Source: Acinetobacter chengduensis
Lineage (GTDB): Bacteria; Pseudomonadota; Gammaproteobacteria; Pseudomonadales; Moraxellaceae
DNA length: 64,000 nt
Assembly: GCF_003664645.1 (NCBI RefSeq)
Contig: NZ_RCHC01000009.1
Location: 62,001 to 126,000 of the forward strand
Direction of reading: 5' to 3'
The translations under genes and the position numbers were made by a program. The notes under the pieces are model-generated. The model was not told where the DNA came from. It worked only from the letters and a program-made list of their open reading frames with translations, and ran no database searches. This document shows, one piece after another, positions 18,070 through 27,240 of this stretch. The first letter of the stretch is position 1. Each line of letters begins with the position of its first letter.

Positions 18070-19023
18070 TTATTTATCCAGTTCATAAAGCATACATTTA
18101 ACTACCTCTGGCATTGTTTTTTGAGCTCTCCATTTTAATTTCTGCTCTGCTTTAGATGGATCAGCCCGACTAACAAGCAACTCATTAGGCCTAAAAAACT
18201 CTTCCGATTGTCGGGTATATTTTTCCCAATCTAAATTTAGATTTAGATTTTCAAAAACATTAATCACAAAATCCTTTAAAGAATAACTAACGCCAGTCGC
18301 AATAATAAAATCATCTGGTTCTTGAGCCTGCAAAATTTTCCACATAGCTTCCACATATTCTGGAGCAAAACCCCAATCCCTATAAATATCAAGACGACCC
18401 AAGATAAGAGTTTCTTTTGAACCTGCTGCAATACGCTGAGCTGTAGATATGATTTTTTTAGTAACGAACGTATCAGGTCTGAGTCTCGACTCATGATTAA
18501 ATAAAAAACCAGTGCATACAAACATTGAATATGCTTCTCTATATGTCTGTACTAGCCAATGGCTAGATGATTTTCCAATAGCATACGGACTTTTAGGTGC
18601 AAAAATAGTTTTTTCGCAAATTGGCATTCCTAAACTATCACCAAAACATTCACTTGAGCCTGCATTATAGATCTTTGTATTAATCTGATGATTCCGACAA
18701 GCTTCAAGAATATTAAGCAAACCCAGGGTACAACTCTTAATTGTTTCTGCTGGCAATTTAAATGACATAGCAACTGAGGATTGACTTGCTAAATAATAAA
18801 TTTCACTAGGATTAATAGAGATAATAAGCTGTTCAATTTCAAAGTATGATTCTAGATTAACATGAAATATATGAACTAAATGACTAATGTTAAGTTTATA
18901 AAAATTATCAATATAAGTCTGCCGAGAAGTACCATAAACAGAATACCCCTGATCAAGTAAAAATTTTGCAAGATAAGCACCATCTTGACCAGACACCCCA
19001 AAAATCAATGCTGTTTTATTCAA
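18070..19023 (-). CDS. Short Gmd-like NAD-dependent epimerase/dehydratase (second paralogue)
   Basis: A 317-residue SDR protein clearly related to Gmd: [38 protein letters not shown] (Tyr and Lys kept) and [17 protein letters not shown]. It is 55 residues shorter than the adjacent gmd and diverges in the C-terminal half. The active-site residues look intact, so it may be a dehydratase of its own with a different nucleotide sugar, or a reductase-like relative. It begins with TTG at 19023, overlapping the TGA of the preceding transferase as TTGA; GAGAG lies about seven bases upstream and no other start fits. It is much more AT-biased than gmd, which argues against a recent tandem duplication. 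Confidence 0.85.
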   Translation of the reverse strand: MNKTALIFGVSGQDGAYLAKFLLDQGYSVYGTSRQTYIDNFYKLNISHLVHIFHVNLESYFEIEQLIISINPSEIYYLASQSSVAMSFKLPAETIKSCTLGLLNILEACRNHQINTKIYNAGSSECFGDSLGMPICEKTIFAPKSPYAIGKSSSHWLVQTYREAYSMFVCTGFLFNHESRLRPDTFVTKKIISTAQRIAAGSKETLILGRLDIYRDWGFAPEYVEAMWKILQAQEPDDFIIATGVSYSLKDFVINVFENLNLNLDWEKYTRQSEEFFRPNELLVSRADPSKAEQKLKWRAQKTMPEVVKCMLYELDK

Positions 19024-20102
19024 AGTAAACTCTCATAAACTTCTCTAGTCCGTATAGCGCAATTCTTCCAAGTAAATTTTTGTGCGTGCTCGATACCCTT
19101 AGCTATAAGTAACTCTCTCAAACGCGTATCAAAAACAATTTTAGATAAGGCCTCACTCATATCACTTACTGAATTAGGATTAAAATATAAACCAGCCTCC
19201 CCCACGACTTCTGGAATAGAACTAGTATTACTAACTACTACTGGACACCCTCTAATCATTGCTTCTAATGGAGGCAAACCAAACCCTTCATATAAAGATG
19301 GATATACAAAAGCTAAAGCATTCTTATATAAACCATCTAATATAAGATCATCATTGCCCACATGAATAATATATTTCTCATTAATACCTAAACTATTAAA
19401 TAGACTCAACTCCTCTTTTGAAAATTCTCCACCACCAAAAACATATATTTTCATTTTGTTTCTTAAGAAAACATTAATTGAATATGCTTTAACAAAATTG
19501 TTGAAATTTTTATATCCACCACGCGAACCTACATATAATATATAATCATCTTTTTTCTCCACCAATGCACCAACTTCCGAACCAACTCCCAAATATATAA
19601 CAGAAATTTTCTTCTCAGGAATTTTTAATATATTAATTAAATCAGACTTAGTACTTTCAGAAATACAAATTATATGATCACTAGCATTAATAGAGATTAA
19701 TTTATTATTTCTAGTTCTATCATGTACATTAAAATTATCAGGAAATATTTCATGAATCATATCATAGACTGTAATAACTTTTTTAGACTTTGATTTATTA
19801 ACATATGGCTTATAATAAGTCATATGACAAATATCATATGAAAACACTTTATCATCTAAAATATCTATAAAATAATTTAACCTCTTATACAACTGATTGG
19901 TATATTTCGGATATTTACCCCAATAATACCCTTTTGTAAATTCAGACTGCCTAATATATTCATTAGTATAAAATGGAGCGACTATTTTAATATCATCGTT
20001 TTTATTTAAAGCTCTAATTTCATTCGACAGTTCAAAAAAATACCTAGAAATACCTCCAAATCTTTGACTGCAAAAAATTGCTGGATCAAACTTTATCTTC
20101 AT
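19020..20102 (-). CDS. GT4 glycosyltransferase (mannosyltransferase-like)
   Basis: A 360-residue GT-B transferase. The N-terminal FGGISRYFFELSNEI loop, the middle HDRTR...ISESTKSDLI segment, the GSRGGYKNFNNFVKAY start of the donor domain and YPSLYEGFGLPPLEAMIRGCPVV (E-x7-E) are those of the GT4 group with many mannosyltransferases. The ATG overlaps the stop of the methyltransferase by four bases. With GDP-mannose made in the same cluster a mannosyl or deoxy-mannosyl donor is plausible but unproven. Confidence 0.9.
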   Translation of the reverse strand: MKIKFDPAIFCSQRFGGISRYFFELSNEIRALNKNDDIKIVAPFYTNEYIRQSEFTKGYYWGKYPKYTNQLYKRLNYFIDILDDKVFSYDICHMTYYKPYVNKSKSKKVITVYDMIHEIFPDNFNVHDRTRNNKLISINASDHIICISESTKSDLINILKIPEKKISVIYLGVGSEVGALVEKKDDYILYVGSRGGYKNFNNFVKAYSINVFLRNKMKIYVFGGGEFSKEELSLFNSLGINEKYIIHVGNDDLILDGLYKNALAFVYPSLYEGFGLPPLEAMIRGCPVVVSNTSSIPEVVGEAGLYFNPNSVSDMSEALSKIVFDTRLRELLIAKGIEHAQKFTWKNCAIRTREVYESLL

Positions 20103-20884
20103 TTTCTTTCTCCAACCTCAATATAATCACTCCATATTTTTGAAGAAACTCTCCTTTGAGTATAAATATAGAATAGCTTATAAAACTTCATTAAAATCAT
20201 ATAAAATAACTTTGATATTTTCACTTCTGAAAATAAATGTATTTCAGAGTTGTATGAGTATAAGTTTTTATTATATTTTTTCGCCAAATATTCCAAGGTT
20301 TTTTTTCTATAAAAACCAATATGTTGCCCATGTCTTTGACCATAATACCACCAATCTTCAATTTTTGGGGTTGGTTCTGGAATTAGTAAAGTAGAAAAGA
20401 AAATATTGGAAGAAATACTAAACATTTCATCCAGTGCATGTATTGGGCTTTCCAGGTGTTCAAATACTTCAAAAGCAGTTAATAGTTTGACATTCTGCCC
20501 ATTATAACCAAAACCTTTAGCCAATAAATTATCACAGTATTTATCTTTCCAAAGTACATTGAAACCTACATCTCTCATTAAACGAGTAAAAATACCATAA
20601 CCACCAGCATAATCTAATATATTTTCATCTTTTATATTTAGAAGAGCACATAAATTTGTTGCCCTCTTTGAACACATCTGATTTCTTTTCATAATACCAG
20701 TGTCAACATCATTGATAGCTGAATCATATGCTTTTTCCAACCAATATGGATTCTCTGTTTGCACAAATTCACAAATAGGGCACTCATAATATTTGACTAC
20801 ATGATTAAGTAACTGACTTTGAAATATATATCTACTTTGTGCATGTTGACAGACTCTACAAATTTGATACATTAGCACACTCAT
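20099..20884 (-). CDS. Class I SAM-dependent methyltransferase with N-terminal zinc ribbon
   Basis: A 261-residue protein. Two CxxC pairs (C9-C12 and C35-C38) make a small zinc ribbon like that of sugar methyltransferases. Motif I of the SAM fold is ILDYAGGYGIFTRLM, followed by the acidic LTAFEVFEHLESP. The WYYGQRHGQHIGFY segment is typical of Methyltransf_23-type enzymes in polysaccharide loci. It probably methylates a sugar or nucleotide sugar of this glycan. The start at 20884 overlaps the 3' end of the preceding gene; an ATG at 20872 is an alternative. Confidence 0.85.
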   Translation of the reverse strand: MSVLMYQICRVCQHAQSRYIFQSQLLNHVVKYYECPICEFVQTENPYWLEKAYDSAINDVDTGIMKRNQMCSKRATNLCALLNIKDENILDYAGGYGIFTRLMRDVGFNVLWKDKYCDNLLAKGFGYNGQNVKLLTAFEVFEHLESPIHALDEMFSISSNIFFSTLLIPEPTPKIEDWWYYGQRHGQHIGFYRKKTLEYLAKKYNKNLYSYNSEIHLFSEVKISKLFYMILMKFYKLFYIYTQRRVSSKIWSDYIEVGERK

Positions 20885-22028
20885 CCGTAGCTGATCCGAT
20901 TATATTATTAATAATATTTCTCATATCTTTCAAATATTTATCTTGAGAATTATTCTCTAAAACAAATTGCTGATTATATTTTTGTAAAGCCTTAATCTCT
21001 TCAAAGTTTAAGCTTGTAACACGATGAATCGCATCTTCTATACCTTTCAAAGAATAATTATCAATTATAATTTCATAGCCTGTGCTAAAGCTTGTTTCCT
21101 TAGTAACCATAGGTATTAAACCGCCATTACCAACACAAGTAGCTACAGATGGAGAGCCACCCTCAGAACAAGAAGGAAAAATAATAAAGCTACAAGTTAA
21201 TAAAATATCCTTGAATTTCTCAGAGTTAATATCAACAAAATCATGAGTAAATATATTTTTTGTCCTATATAGCTCTTCATAATATACTTTCACGAAATCT
21301 GGTTCTGATGAAATATTCCCACAAATATGCAATTCAATTGTTTTATTTAACTTAAAATATTCTAGACATAAATCTAACCCCTTATGAATTAGTCCTGAGC
21401 TACCAAACCATAAAAATTTATTTTTTGAGCACTCTTTTCTTTCATAAATAAGATTATTTTTTATCGTATGAAAATAAGGAGCACGTAAAGAATATATTTC
21501 ACTAATATTTGTATGTTCTCTATAGCTTTTTGTACAAACTTCATTACCTAAAGCAATAATTGCATGAGCAATCGTAGTTTGGTATGACCAAGATTCATGT
21601 ACATATCTCATGGATTTTGGTAACCATACATCCTTTTTTTGATACACATCATACATTCGTTCAAGAGTTTTTATATTCTGATGACACACATGCATTCCTG
21701 TACCATAGTAAATCAGCGTAGGGTTCAAGTTTTTTTTGACAACCTGTTCAAAAACATCACCAAAACCATAAATAACATCATATTTCTTTAAATTAGTAAT
21801 TTTATTTTTATAAAACAGGATATCAACGTTATATCCTAACTCATTAAAGATCTTTGCTGCTGTTAGAGCTTCAAAACTATTAGTATGAGATACATAGTTT
21901 TTATAAAATGGGAGAGTAATATACGAAATTAAAACATTTTTTTTAAAACTTGTCCTATAATAATTCCTAACAGTTCTATTAAAATACCAATTCATTACTA
22001 TTTTAAAAAAAGACTTAATAAGTTTCAT
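20856..22028 (-). CDS. Glycosyltransferase, GT-B fold (GT4-like)
   Basis: A 390-residue protein with a basic, membrane-seeking N-terminus. The C-terminal half reads as a GT4 donor domain: KFLWFGSSGLIHKGLDLCLE, LHICGNIS, and FPSCSEGGSPSVATCVGNGG where the usual EGFG..E is changed to EGGSPSVATC. Identity of donor and acceptor is unknown. It follows the ABC gene by 14 bases and overlaps the methyltransferase start. Base composition is among the most AT-rich of the window. Confidence 0.8.
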   Translation of the reverse strand: MKLIKSFFKIVMNWYFNRTVRNYYRTSFKKNVLISYITLPFYKNYVSHTNSFEALTAAKIFNELGYNVDILFYKNKITNLKKYDVIYGFGDVFEQVVKKNLNPTLIYYGTGMHVCHQNIKTLERMYDVYQKKDVWLPKSMRYVHESWSYQTTIAHAIIALGNEVCTKSYREHTNISEIYSLRAPYFHTIKNNLIYERKECSKNKFLWFGSSGLIHKGLDLCLEYFKLNKTIELHICGNISSEPDFVKVYYEELYRTKNIFTHDFVDINSEKFKDILLTCSFIIFPSCSEGGSPSVATCVGNGGLIPMVTKETSFSTGYEIIIDNYSLKGIEDAIHRVTSLNFEEIKALQKYNQQFVLENNSQDKYLKDMRNIINNIIGSATDECANVSNL

Positions 22029-22042
22029 AATTAGCCTATCAA

Positions 22043-23758
22043 TTATAGCTTTAAAATAGAGTCACACTTCGCTACCGCACTTTCACGATGTGCAATAATC
22101 ACCATAGTCATTTTCCCATTTAAACTTTGAATCGCCTCATTAACTGCTTTTTCAGTTTCAGTATCTAAAGCACTTGTAGCTTCGTCCATAAAAATCACTT
22201 GTGGTTGCTTATATATTGCTCGAGCAATTCCTAAACGCTGGCGCTGTCCGCCAGACAGTAAAATACCACGCTCACCAATCACCGTATTATAACCTTCTTT
22301 CAAATTTTGAGTAATAAATTCATCTATTTGGGCAAGCTTTGCTGATTCAACAACCATTTCAAAATCTATTTGATTCTTTGGAATGCCAAAAGCAATATTT
22401 TCAGCAATAGACATGTCTGCCAGATAAATAAACTGAGGTACATAGCTCACTAAGCTTTGCCAGCTTTGTACATTTTCTTCATTTATAACCTTACCATCTA
22501 TGTGTAAAGTACCAGAAGTTGGCTGTAAAAGACCCAGCATAATGTCCATTAAAGTACTTTTACCAGATCCACTTTTACCAGTAATTCCAAGACTACTATT
22601 CTTATCAATTTTTAGATTAATATTTTCGAGAATTTTCTTATTCGGATGATTTGGGTACTCAAAACATACATTCACCAACTCTAAATTAGAACGAAAACCT
22701 ATTAGCCCTGTATTTTTATAAAAATTATTTTTATTTAAATCCAATTCAAACTCATGAATCACACCAATTAAAACATGCTGAGAGAATTTGTAAGTTGTTA
22801 CAGCACGATAAATATTTTGTGCTGCTGGAAGCATTCTATATGCAGCAACACCATATAAGCCAATAACAGGTAATATTGTTCCTACACTATAATCTTGTAA
22901 AACCAAAAATATTGCTAAAATGATTAAACAGCCATAGCCAATGGTTTCAATAATATGAAGAGGTATCTGCCCCAAAGATTCATGCGAAGCATAATGTCTC
23001 GCATAAACTCGAGAGTTTCTATCAAATCGCTGATAATAATAATCATGTGCATGATTAATCATCACATCTTTTATGCCACCAAAGACTTCCTGACAACTTT
23101 GATATCTTTCTTGATTAGCAACTGAAAACTCTTTGCTAATTCTTTTCATAAAATTTTTGACAATATAAAACATCAACGCATAAAAACTAACAATCACCCC
23201 AGCAGTTGTTAAGGCCATCATAGGATCATAAAAAACAAGCAATATAATCATTGCAATAATAATTAAGCCATAAGATAGTATCGACAATACAGGTTTAATT
23301 ACCCCCCACACAACCTGATCTACATCATTCAATAAAATTTTCGTTAAATCTGCACTATTTCTTTGAAGGAAAAAACTATAATTTTGCTTTAAATAAATCT
23401 TAAGTAGGCGACTAGAAAAATAATGCCTTTGTAGACTAGAAAAACGATTCAAAGCATATTGTGTTAATATTTTTAAAAGTGCTGACAATATAACAATAAC
23501 AAGTGAAATAACACCCAAATAAATAATAAATTGATTGGAATTTTGGGCTTGAAAAAAATTATATATTTTTTTTAATAAAAAATTTTGTTGTATACTTTCC
23601 GGATTCGCCAATACAGCCAAAAATGGCATTATAGAAACAACACCTATAGATTCAATAATTGTCATAAAAATAACTAAAATTGAAACTACTCCTAATTTTT
23701 TTTTATCTAGAGGCGTCAATATTTTCCATATTTTTAAAATTGAGTTATTCAAAATCAT
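22043..23758 (-). CDS. ABC transporter, PglK-like lipid-linked oligosaccharide flippase
   Basis: A 571-residue half transporter: six transmembrane segments in about residues 1-310, then a nucleotide-binding domain with Walker A GKSGSGKST (about 391-399), signature LSGGQRQRLGIARAI (about 500) and Walker B IFMDEATSALD. Size, the N-terminal IESIGVVSIMPFLAVLANP segment and AYRMLPAAQNIYRAVTTYK are strongly like Campylobacter PglK (WlaB), which flips an undecaprenyl-PP-linked heptasaccharide for protein glycosylation. It is the only exporter of the island. The ATG at 23758 follows the GT2 stop by two bases; a TTG at 23764 is less likely. Confidence 0.88.
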   Translation of the reverse strand: MILNNSILKIWKILTPLDKKKLGVVSILVIFMTIIESIGVVSIMPFLAVLANPESIQQNFLLKKIYNFFQAQNSNQFIIYLGVISLVIVILSALLKILTQYALNRFSSLQRHYFSSRLLKIYLKQNYSFFLQRNSADLTKILLNDVDQVVWGVIKPVLSILSYGLIIIAMIILLVFYDPMMALTTAGVIVSFYALMFYIVKNFMKRISKEFSVANQERYQSCQEVFGGIKDVMINHAHDYYYQRFDRNSRVYARHYASHESLGQIPLHIIETIGYGCLIILAIFLVLQDYSVGTILPVIGLYGVAAYRMLPAAQNIYRAVTTYKFSQHVLIGVIHEFELDLNKNNFYKNTGLIGFRSNLELVNVCFEYPNHPNKKILENINLKIDKNSSLGITGKSGSGKSTLMDIMLGLLQPTSGTLHIDGKVINEENVQSWQSLVSYVPQFIYLADMSIAENIAFGIPKNQIDFEMVVESAKLAQIDEFITQNLKEGYNTVIGERGILLSGGQRQRLGIARAIYKQPQVIFMDEATSALDTETEKAVNEAIQSLNGKMTMVIIAHRESAVAKCDSILKL

Positions 23759-23760
23759 CC

Positions 23761-24612
23761 TCAATCTTCTTTCTTATACATCAATGCTGTTATCTGCTCA
23801 GAAATCAATCCCATCAGAAAAATCATAATACTCCCCGTAAAAAGTAGGGCACTCATATTAGTGAATCTTTGGTATTCATAAAGAGTATAACCATACCAAC
23901 TGGTTGCTAATAAAAATAGCAACATTGCAAAAGGTAAAAACATTTTTAGAGGTGAGAATAAAGTTGCAATTTTAAAAATAATAATAAAGAAACGGATACC
24001 ATCTTTTAATGGTTTAATATGACTACTTCCTATTCTTTTTGCCGCATGAATTGGCACATAAGTAACTGAATAACCTGCCCTAAAAAACGCCATTGTACTT
24101 GTAGTTGGATATGAAAAACCATTAGGAAGTAGATATAGAAATTCACGAAACTTTTCTGCACGAACAGCTCGAAATCCGGATGTTAAATCTTCAACTTTAT
24201 GCTCTGTCATATAAGTTGCAAGATTATTATACAATTTATTTGCAACACCTCGCCCCAAACTTGCCTGAGAGCCTTTCTGTCGTGCACCAACAACCAAGTC
24301 ATATCCTTGATTTATTTCTGTTAGCAATCGAGGAATATCCTGAGGATCATGCTGACCATCTGCATCCATAAATACAATGATGTCACCCACCGCATTTCTA
24401 GCGCCAGTCTTAATTGCAGCACCATTTCCCTTGGAATAAGGATGGCTAATAACTTTCGCTCCAGCTTTTTCAGCAATATCCTTGGTATTATCTATAGATC
24501 CATCATTAATAACAATAATTTCATCAACAATTTGCAATTTCTGAATTCTTTCAATTGTTTGACCAATTGCTCCAGATTCGTTTTTAGCAGGAAGAACGAC
24601 AGAAATAGCCAT
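23761..24612 (-). CDS. Dolichyl-phosphate-mannose-synthase-like GT2 with C-terminal membrane segments
   Basis: A 283-residue GT2 protein: ISVVLPAKNESGAIGQTI, IIVINDGSIDNTKDIA, VFMDADGQHDP with the catalytic DAD, and DLTSGFRAVR. Two C-terminal hydrophobic stretches (around 220-245 and 255-275) anchor it. Such enzymes move a sugar onto undecaprenyl phosphate to serve GT-C enzymes in the periplasm. The ATG shares one base with the TGA of gtrA (TGATG). A second DPM-like gene lies two genes upstream (24983-25900), so the cluster probably makes two lipid-P-sugars or this one acts as an ordinary chain transferase. Confidence 0.87.
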   Translation of the reverse strand: MAISVVLPAKNESGAIGQTIERIQKLQIVDEIIVINDGSIDNTKDIAEKAGAKVISHPYSKGNGAAIKTGARNAVGDIIVFMDADGQHDPQDIPRLLTEINQGYDLVVGARQKGSQASLGRGVANKLYNNLATYMTEHKVEDLTSGFRAVRAEKFREFLYLLPNGFSYPTTSTMAFFRAGYSVTYVPIHAAKRIGSSHIKPLKDGIRFFIIIFKIATLFSPLKMFLPFAMLLFLLATSWYGYTLYEYQRFTNMSALLFTGSIMIFLMGLISEQITALMYKKED

Positions 24613-24977
24613 CAATAGCCCTCAGGTTTAGTCTTAAATGCAAAAAAATTTGCATAAAAAAAATTAAATATTACAGTAATTCCAGCGGCCACTAGAAATC
24701 CAATATTTTGATTTCTCGTAAAAGAATAGATCACTGTAAAAATAAACATATTTATTAAGAATCCTTTCACTTGCCCGAATATATATGCGGTATAGATAGC
24801 ATTACACTGTGAAAAAGTGATAAATTTATTCATAAAGTATGTAAGCTGTGCAGCACATATGAAACCAATTATTTTAGAAGTATATGTGTTCAGAAATATA
24901 TTTGTCACAGAAAAAACTAAATAATCAAATATAAAACCCACACCTCCAACTAAACAAAAAAAGTAGAACTTTTTCAT
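24612..24977 (-). CDS. GtrA-family membrane protein
   Basis: A 121-residue protein with four predicted transmembrane helices and the family start FCLVGGVGFIFDYLVF, with the later ITVIFNFFYANFFAFK ending typical of GtrA (PF04138). GtrA proteins are linked with flipping of undecaprenyl-phosphate sugars. Five bases after the GtrB-like gene and coupled to the next GT2, so it is part of a GTR-type module. Confidence 0.88.
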   Translation of the reverse strand: MKKFYFFCLVGGVGFIFDYLVFSVTNIFLNTYTSKIIGFICAAQLTYFMNKFITFSQCNAIYTAYIFGQVKGFLINMFIFTVIYSFTRNQNIGFLVAAGITVIFNFFYANFFAFKTKPEGY

Positions 24978-24982
24978 AAAAT

Positions 24983-25900
24983 TTAATTAATTGATAAAAA
25001 AGCTAATTTTTTCATTTCGCGTCGTAGCTTTGATATCGAACTCAAAACAATGCCAATAAAAGCAGTAAAAATACCAATAGTAACTAATGCTGAAGCCAAA
25101 ATTGCACGTGGAAATTTTGGCACTAAACCAGTATAGATATACTCAATAACTACTGGGATTCCAATAAAAAAGCCAATCAAAATAAAAGATATTGCTAAAA
25201 TAAAATAAACAACCTTTGGCGCATAATCTTTATAAAGTTGAAATATCTCTTTACCAATCTTAAAACCATCCTGCCAAGTATTTAACTTGCTTTCAGTGCC
25301 TTCTATGCGTGGCAAATAATTAATTGGATGTTCAATTATTTTTGCTCCAACTTCAATTGCGTGAATTGTCATTGCTGTTTCGACTTCAAAACCCTTTGAA
25401 AATAGTGGCATCGTTTTCACATATCGTCTAGACATTACCCTATATCCGCTCAATAAATCATAAGCTTCTGTTGCAAATAATTTATTCACTGTATTTGTTA
25501 ATAATAAATTACCTAAAAAATGCTTCTTTCTACTTTGACTATTTTTATATGTCCCTAAACGACTACCTATTACCAAATCGGCATCATGGAGCATAAGTTG
25601 ATTAACCATTTCTCTGGCCTCTTTCGCAGGGTAAGTTCCATCTCCATCTGCAAGGATATAAATATCGGCATCAACATCCCGAAACATCGCTTGAACAACA
25701 TTCCCCTTTCCTTTCATCTTGACTACTCTAGTCAATGCACCAGCGGATTGAGCTTCTTCTATAGTATTATCTGTTGAGTTATTATCAAAGACGTATACTG
25801 TACAATTTTCAACATGCTCAATAAATCCCTGCACAACATTTGCAATAGCCTTTTCTTCATTCAAACATGGCAGGATTACACAAATTTTCTTTTGAGCCAC
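24983..25900 (-). CDS. GtrB-like GT2 (undecaprenyl-phosphate sugar synthase)
   Basis: A 305-residue protein: VILPCLNEEKAIANVV, VYVFDNNSTDNTIEEA, YILADGDGTYPA (DGD) and DLLSGYRVMSRR, with two C-terminal membrane helices (about 230-255, 265-290), the plan of GtrB/Dpm1 enzymes. It should load one sugar onto undecaprenyl phosphate on the cytoplasmic face. The frame starts with GTG at 25900, inside the 3' end of the GT-C gene (25-base overlap); no in-frame ATG would leave the N-terminal strand intact. With the GT-C and GtrA genes it completes a three-part GTR module. Confidence 0.88.
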   Translation of the reverse strand: MAQKKICVILPCLNEEKAIANVVQGFIEHVENCTVYVFDNNSTDNTIEEAQSAGALTRVVKMKGKGNVVQAMFRDVDADIYILADGDGTYPAKEAREMVNQLMLHDADLVIGSRLGTYKNSQSRKKHFLGNLLLTNTVNKLFATEAYDLLSGYRVMSRRYVKTMPLFSKGFEVETAMTIHAIEVGAKIIEHPINYLPRIEGTESKLNTWQDGFKIGKEIFQLYKDYAPKVVYFILAISFILIGFFIGIPVVIEYIYTGLVPKFPRAILASALVTIGIFTAFIGIVLSSISKLRREMKKLAFLSIN

Positions 25901-27168
25901 TTGATTATCTCACTGAATGTAATTGCAAATATGATCATTGCTGGAATTTTAAAAGGAATACCATAACGTGGAAAGGGAGCTACAATAATATGAATTAAAA
26001 TAGCATATAAAAAAACTGTACTAATAACTAGAATAGCAAAACTCAAGGTTTCTCTTTTAAGAAACCTTTTAATAACAACTATCAGGCCAGAAAAAGCACC
26101 GATCAACCAGAATAAATGAAAAAATTTATTTATAGAATATGTAAATAATGAAGTCTTTTCCCCATAATATGGTGAGGCTAAAGTTGGATAAATAAAAATA
26201 TCACCTTGACCAGCAATAATACTCCATTGCCATAAAAAAAATTGCTTTCCAATTAGATACCAAGATAGATAATTCAAAGGATCTTCAACAAATCTTTCGA
26301 AAATAATTTCAAGTGTCCTACCAACACCTTGATAAACTTCATTTGCTTGTGGATCAAAATTATAAGGAAAACCAAAACTTTCAGGGATATTATGATACAT
26401 AAACCATGGAAAACTTCCATGATACAAGCCATTAATCATTAAAGTCGGATCAGACCATTGCCCAATAACAAAAAGATTTCGAGCACCCCAAAGTAGCATT
26501 GGTAGTAAAGAAATAATCAAAAAAAAGATTGAGAAAGTAGTGATTTTTCGATAATAAATAATATAAATAACGAATAGAAATAAGGGGAAATATTGTAATG
26601 TTGGACGCACAAGTATTGCTAAGCCTAACAATATAGCAAAAAAAGTATAGTAAAACTTTCTTTTATGCTCTGCAAAATTAGATAAAATAGCCATCCCAAT
26701 TAATAAAGCTAATAATGATGTAAACAATGACTCTGATAGAAAATAAATATTAATATTTACAAAATGAGGAAATGTCCATAAAAACCAACCTGTTATCAAC
26801 GAAACAAGCGCACCATAAAAACGATGTAATACAAAAAAAAGAAATGTAAAAGAAATTACTTGAAATATAGTTTGAGCAATAAGGACATGTTTAATAAATA
26901 TATCTTGATTTGAATTATAAAAAATATATGCAAAAAAAGGAAAACCTGGACTTCTTAAGGAGTCTGGGCTTGGGCTTTTACTTACATTGTACTCTTTTGA
27001 ATATATCCCCCACTCCCGCATATTTACTGCGTAACTATAATATTCACGCGCATCTGCTCTTAGAGGTGTATCAACAGCTGAATACTGGACTACTAAATAA
27101 CGAAGATATAATCCAAGCATTATCATTATAAACATAGAAAAATAAATTATTTTTTTCTTTAATTCCAT
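25876..27168 (-). CDS. GT-C fold membrane glycosyltransferase (ArnT/PMT-like)
   Basis: A 430-residue polytopic protein with about ten or more hydrophobic helices. The first periplasmic loop has RADAREYYSYAVN, with the acidic catalytic position of GT-C enzymes, and SPDSLRSPGFPFFAY, the RxPGYP-like motif of ArnT and protein mannosyltransferases. It should take a sugar from a lipid phosphate in the periplasm. As the third part of a GTR module it may decorate the glycan; alternatively it could act on the pilin, as GT-C enzymes such as TfpW do beside their pilin genes. GGGAAG six bases before the ATG supports the start. Confidence 0.82.
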   Translation of the reverse strand: MELKKKIIYFSMFIMIMLGLYLRYLVVQYSAVDTPLRADAREYYSYAVNMREWGIYSKEYNVSKSPSPDSLRSPGFPFFAYIFYNSNQDIFIKHVLIAQTIFQVISFTFLFFVLHRFYGALVSLITGWFLWTFPHFVNINIYFLSESLFTSLLALLIGMAILSNFAEHKRKFYYTFFAILLGLAILVRPTLQYFPLFLFVIYIIYYRKITTFSIFFLIISLLPMLLWGARNLFVIGQWSDPTLMINGLYHGSFPWFMYHNIPESFGFPYNFDPQANEVYQGVGRTLEIIFERFVEDPLNYLSWYLIGKQFFLWQWSIIAGQGDIFIYPTLASPYYGEKTSLFTYSINKFFHLFWLIGAFSGLIVVIKRFLKRETLSFAILVISTVFLYAILIHIIVAPFPRYGIPFKIPAMIIFAITFSEIIKWLKRKFV

Positions 27169-27240
27169 TCCAGCTTCCCTAACCCAAAAACATCAGTTAT
27201 TAATTTTTCTTCTAGAAGAATTAAAATAAAAATTAACATT

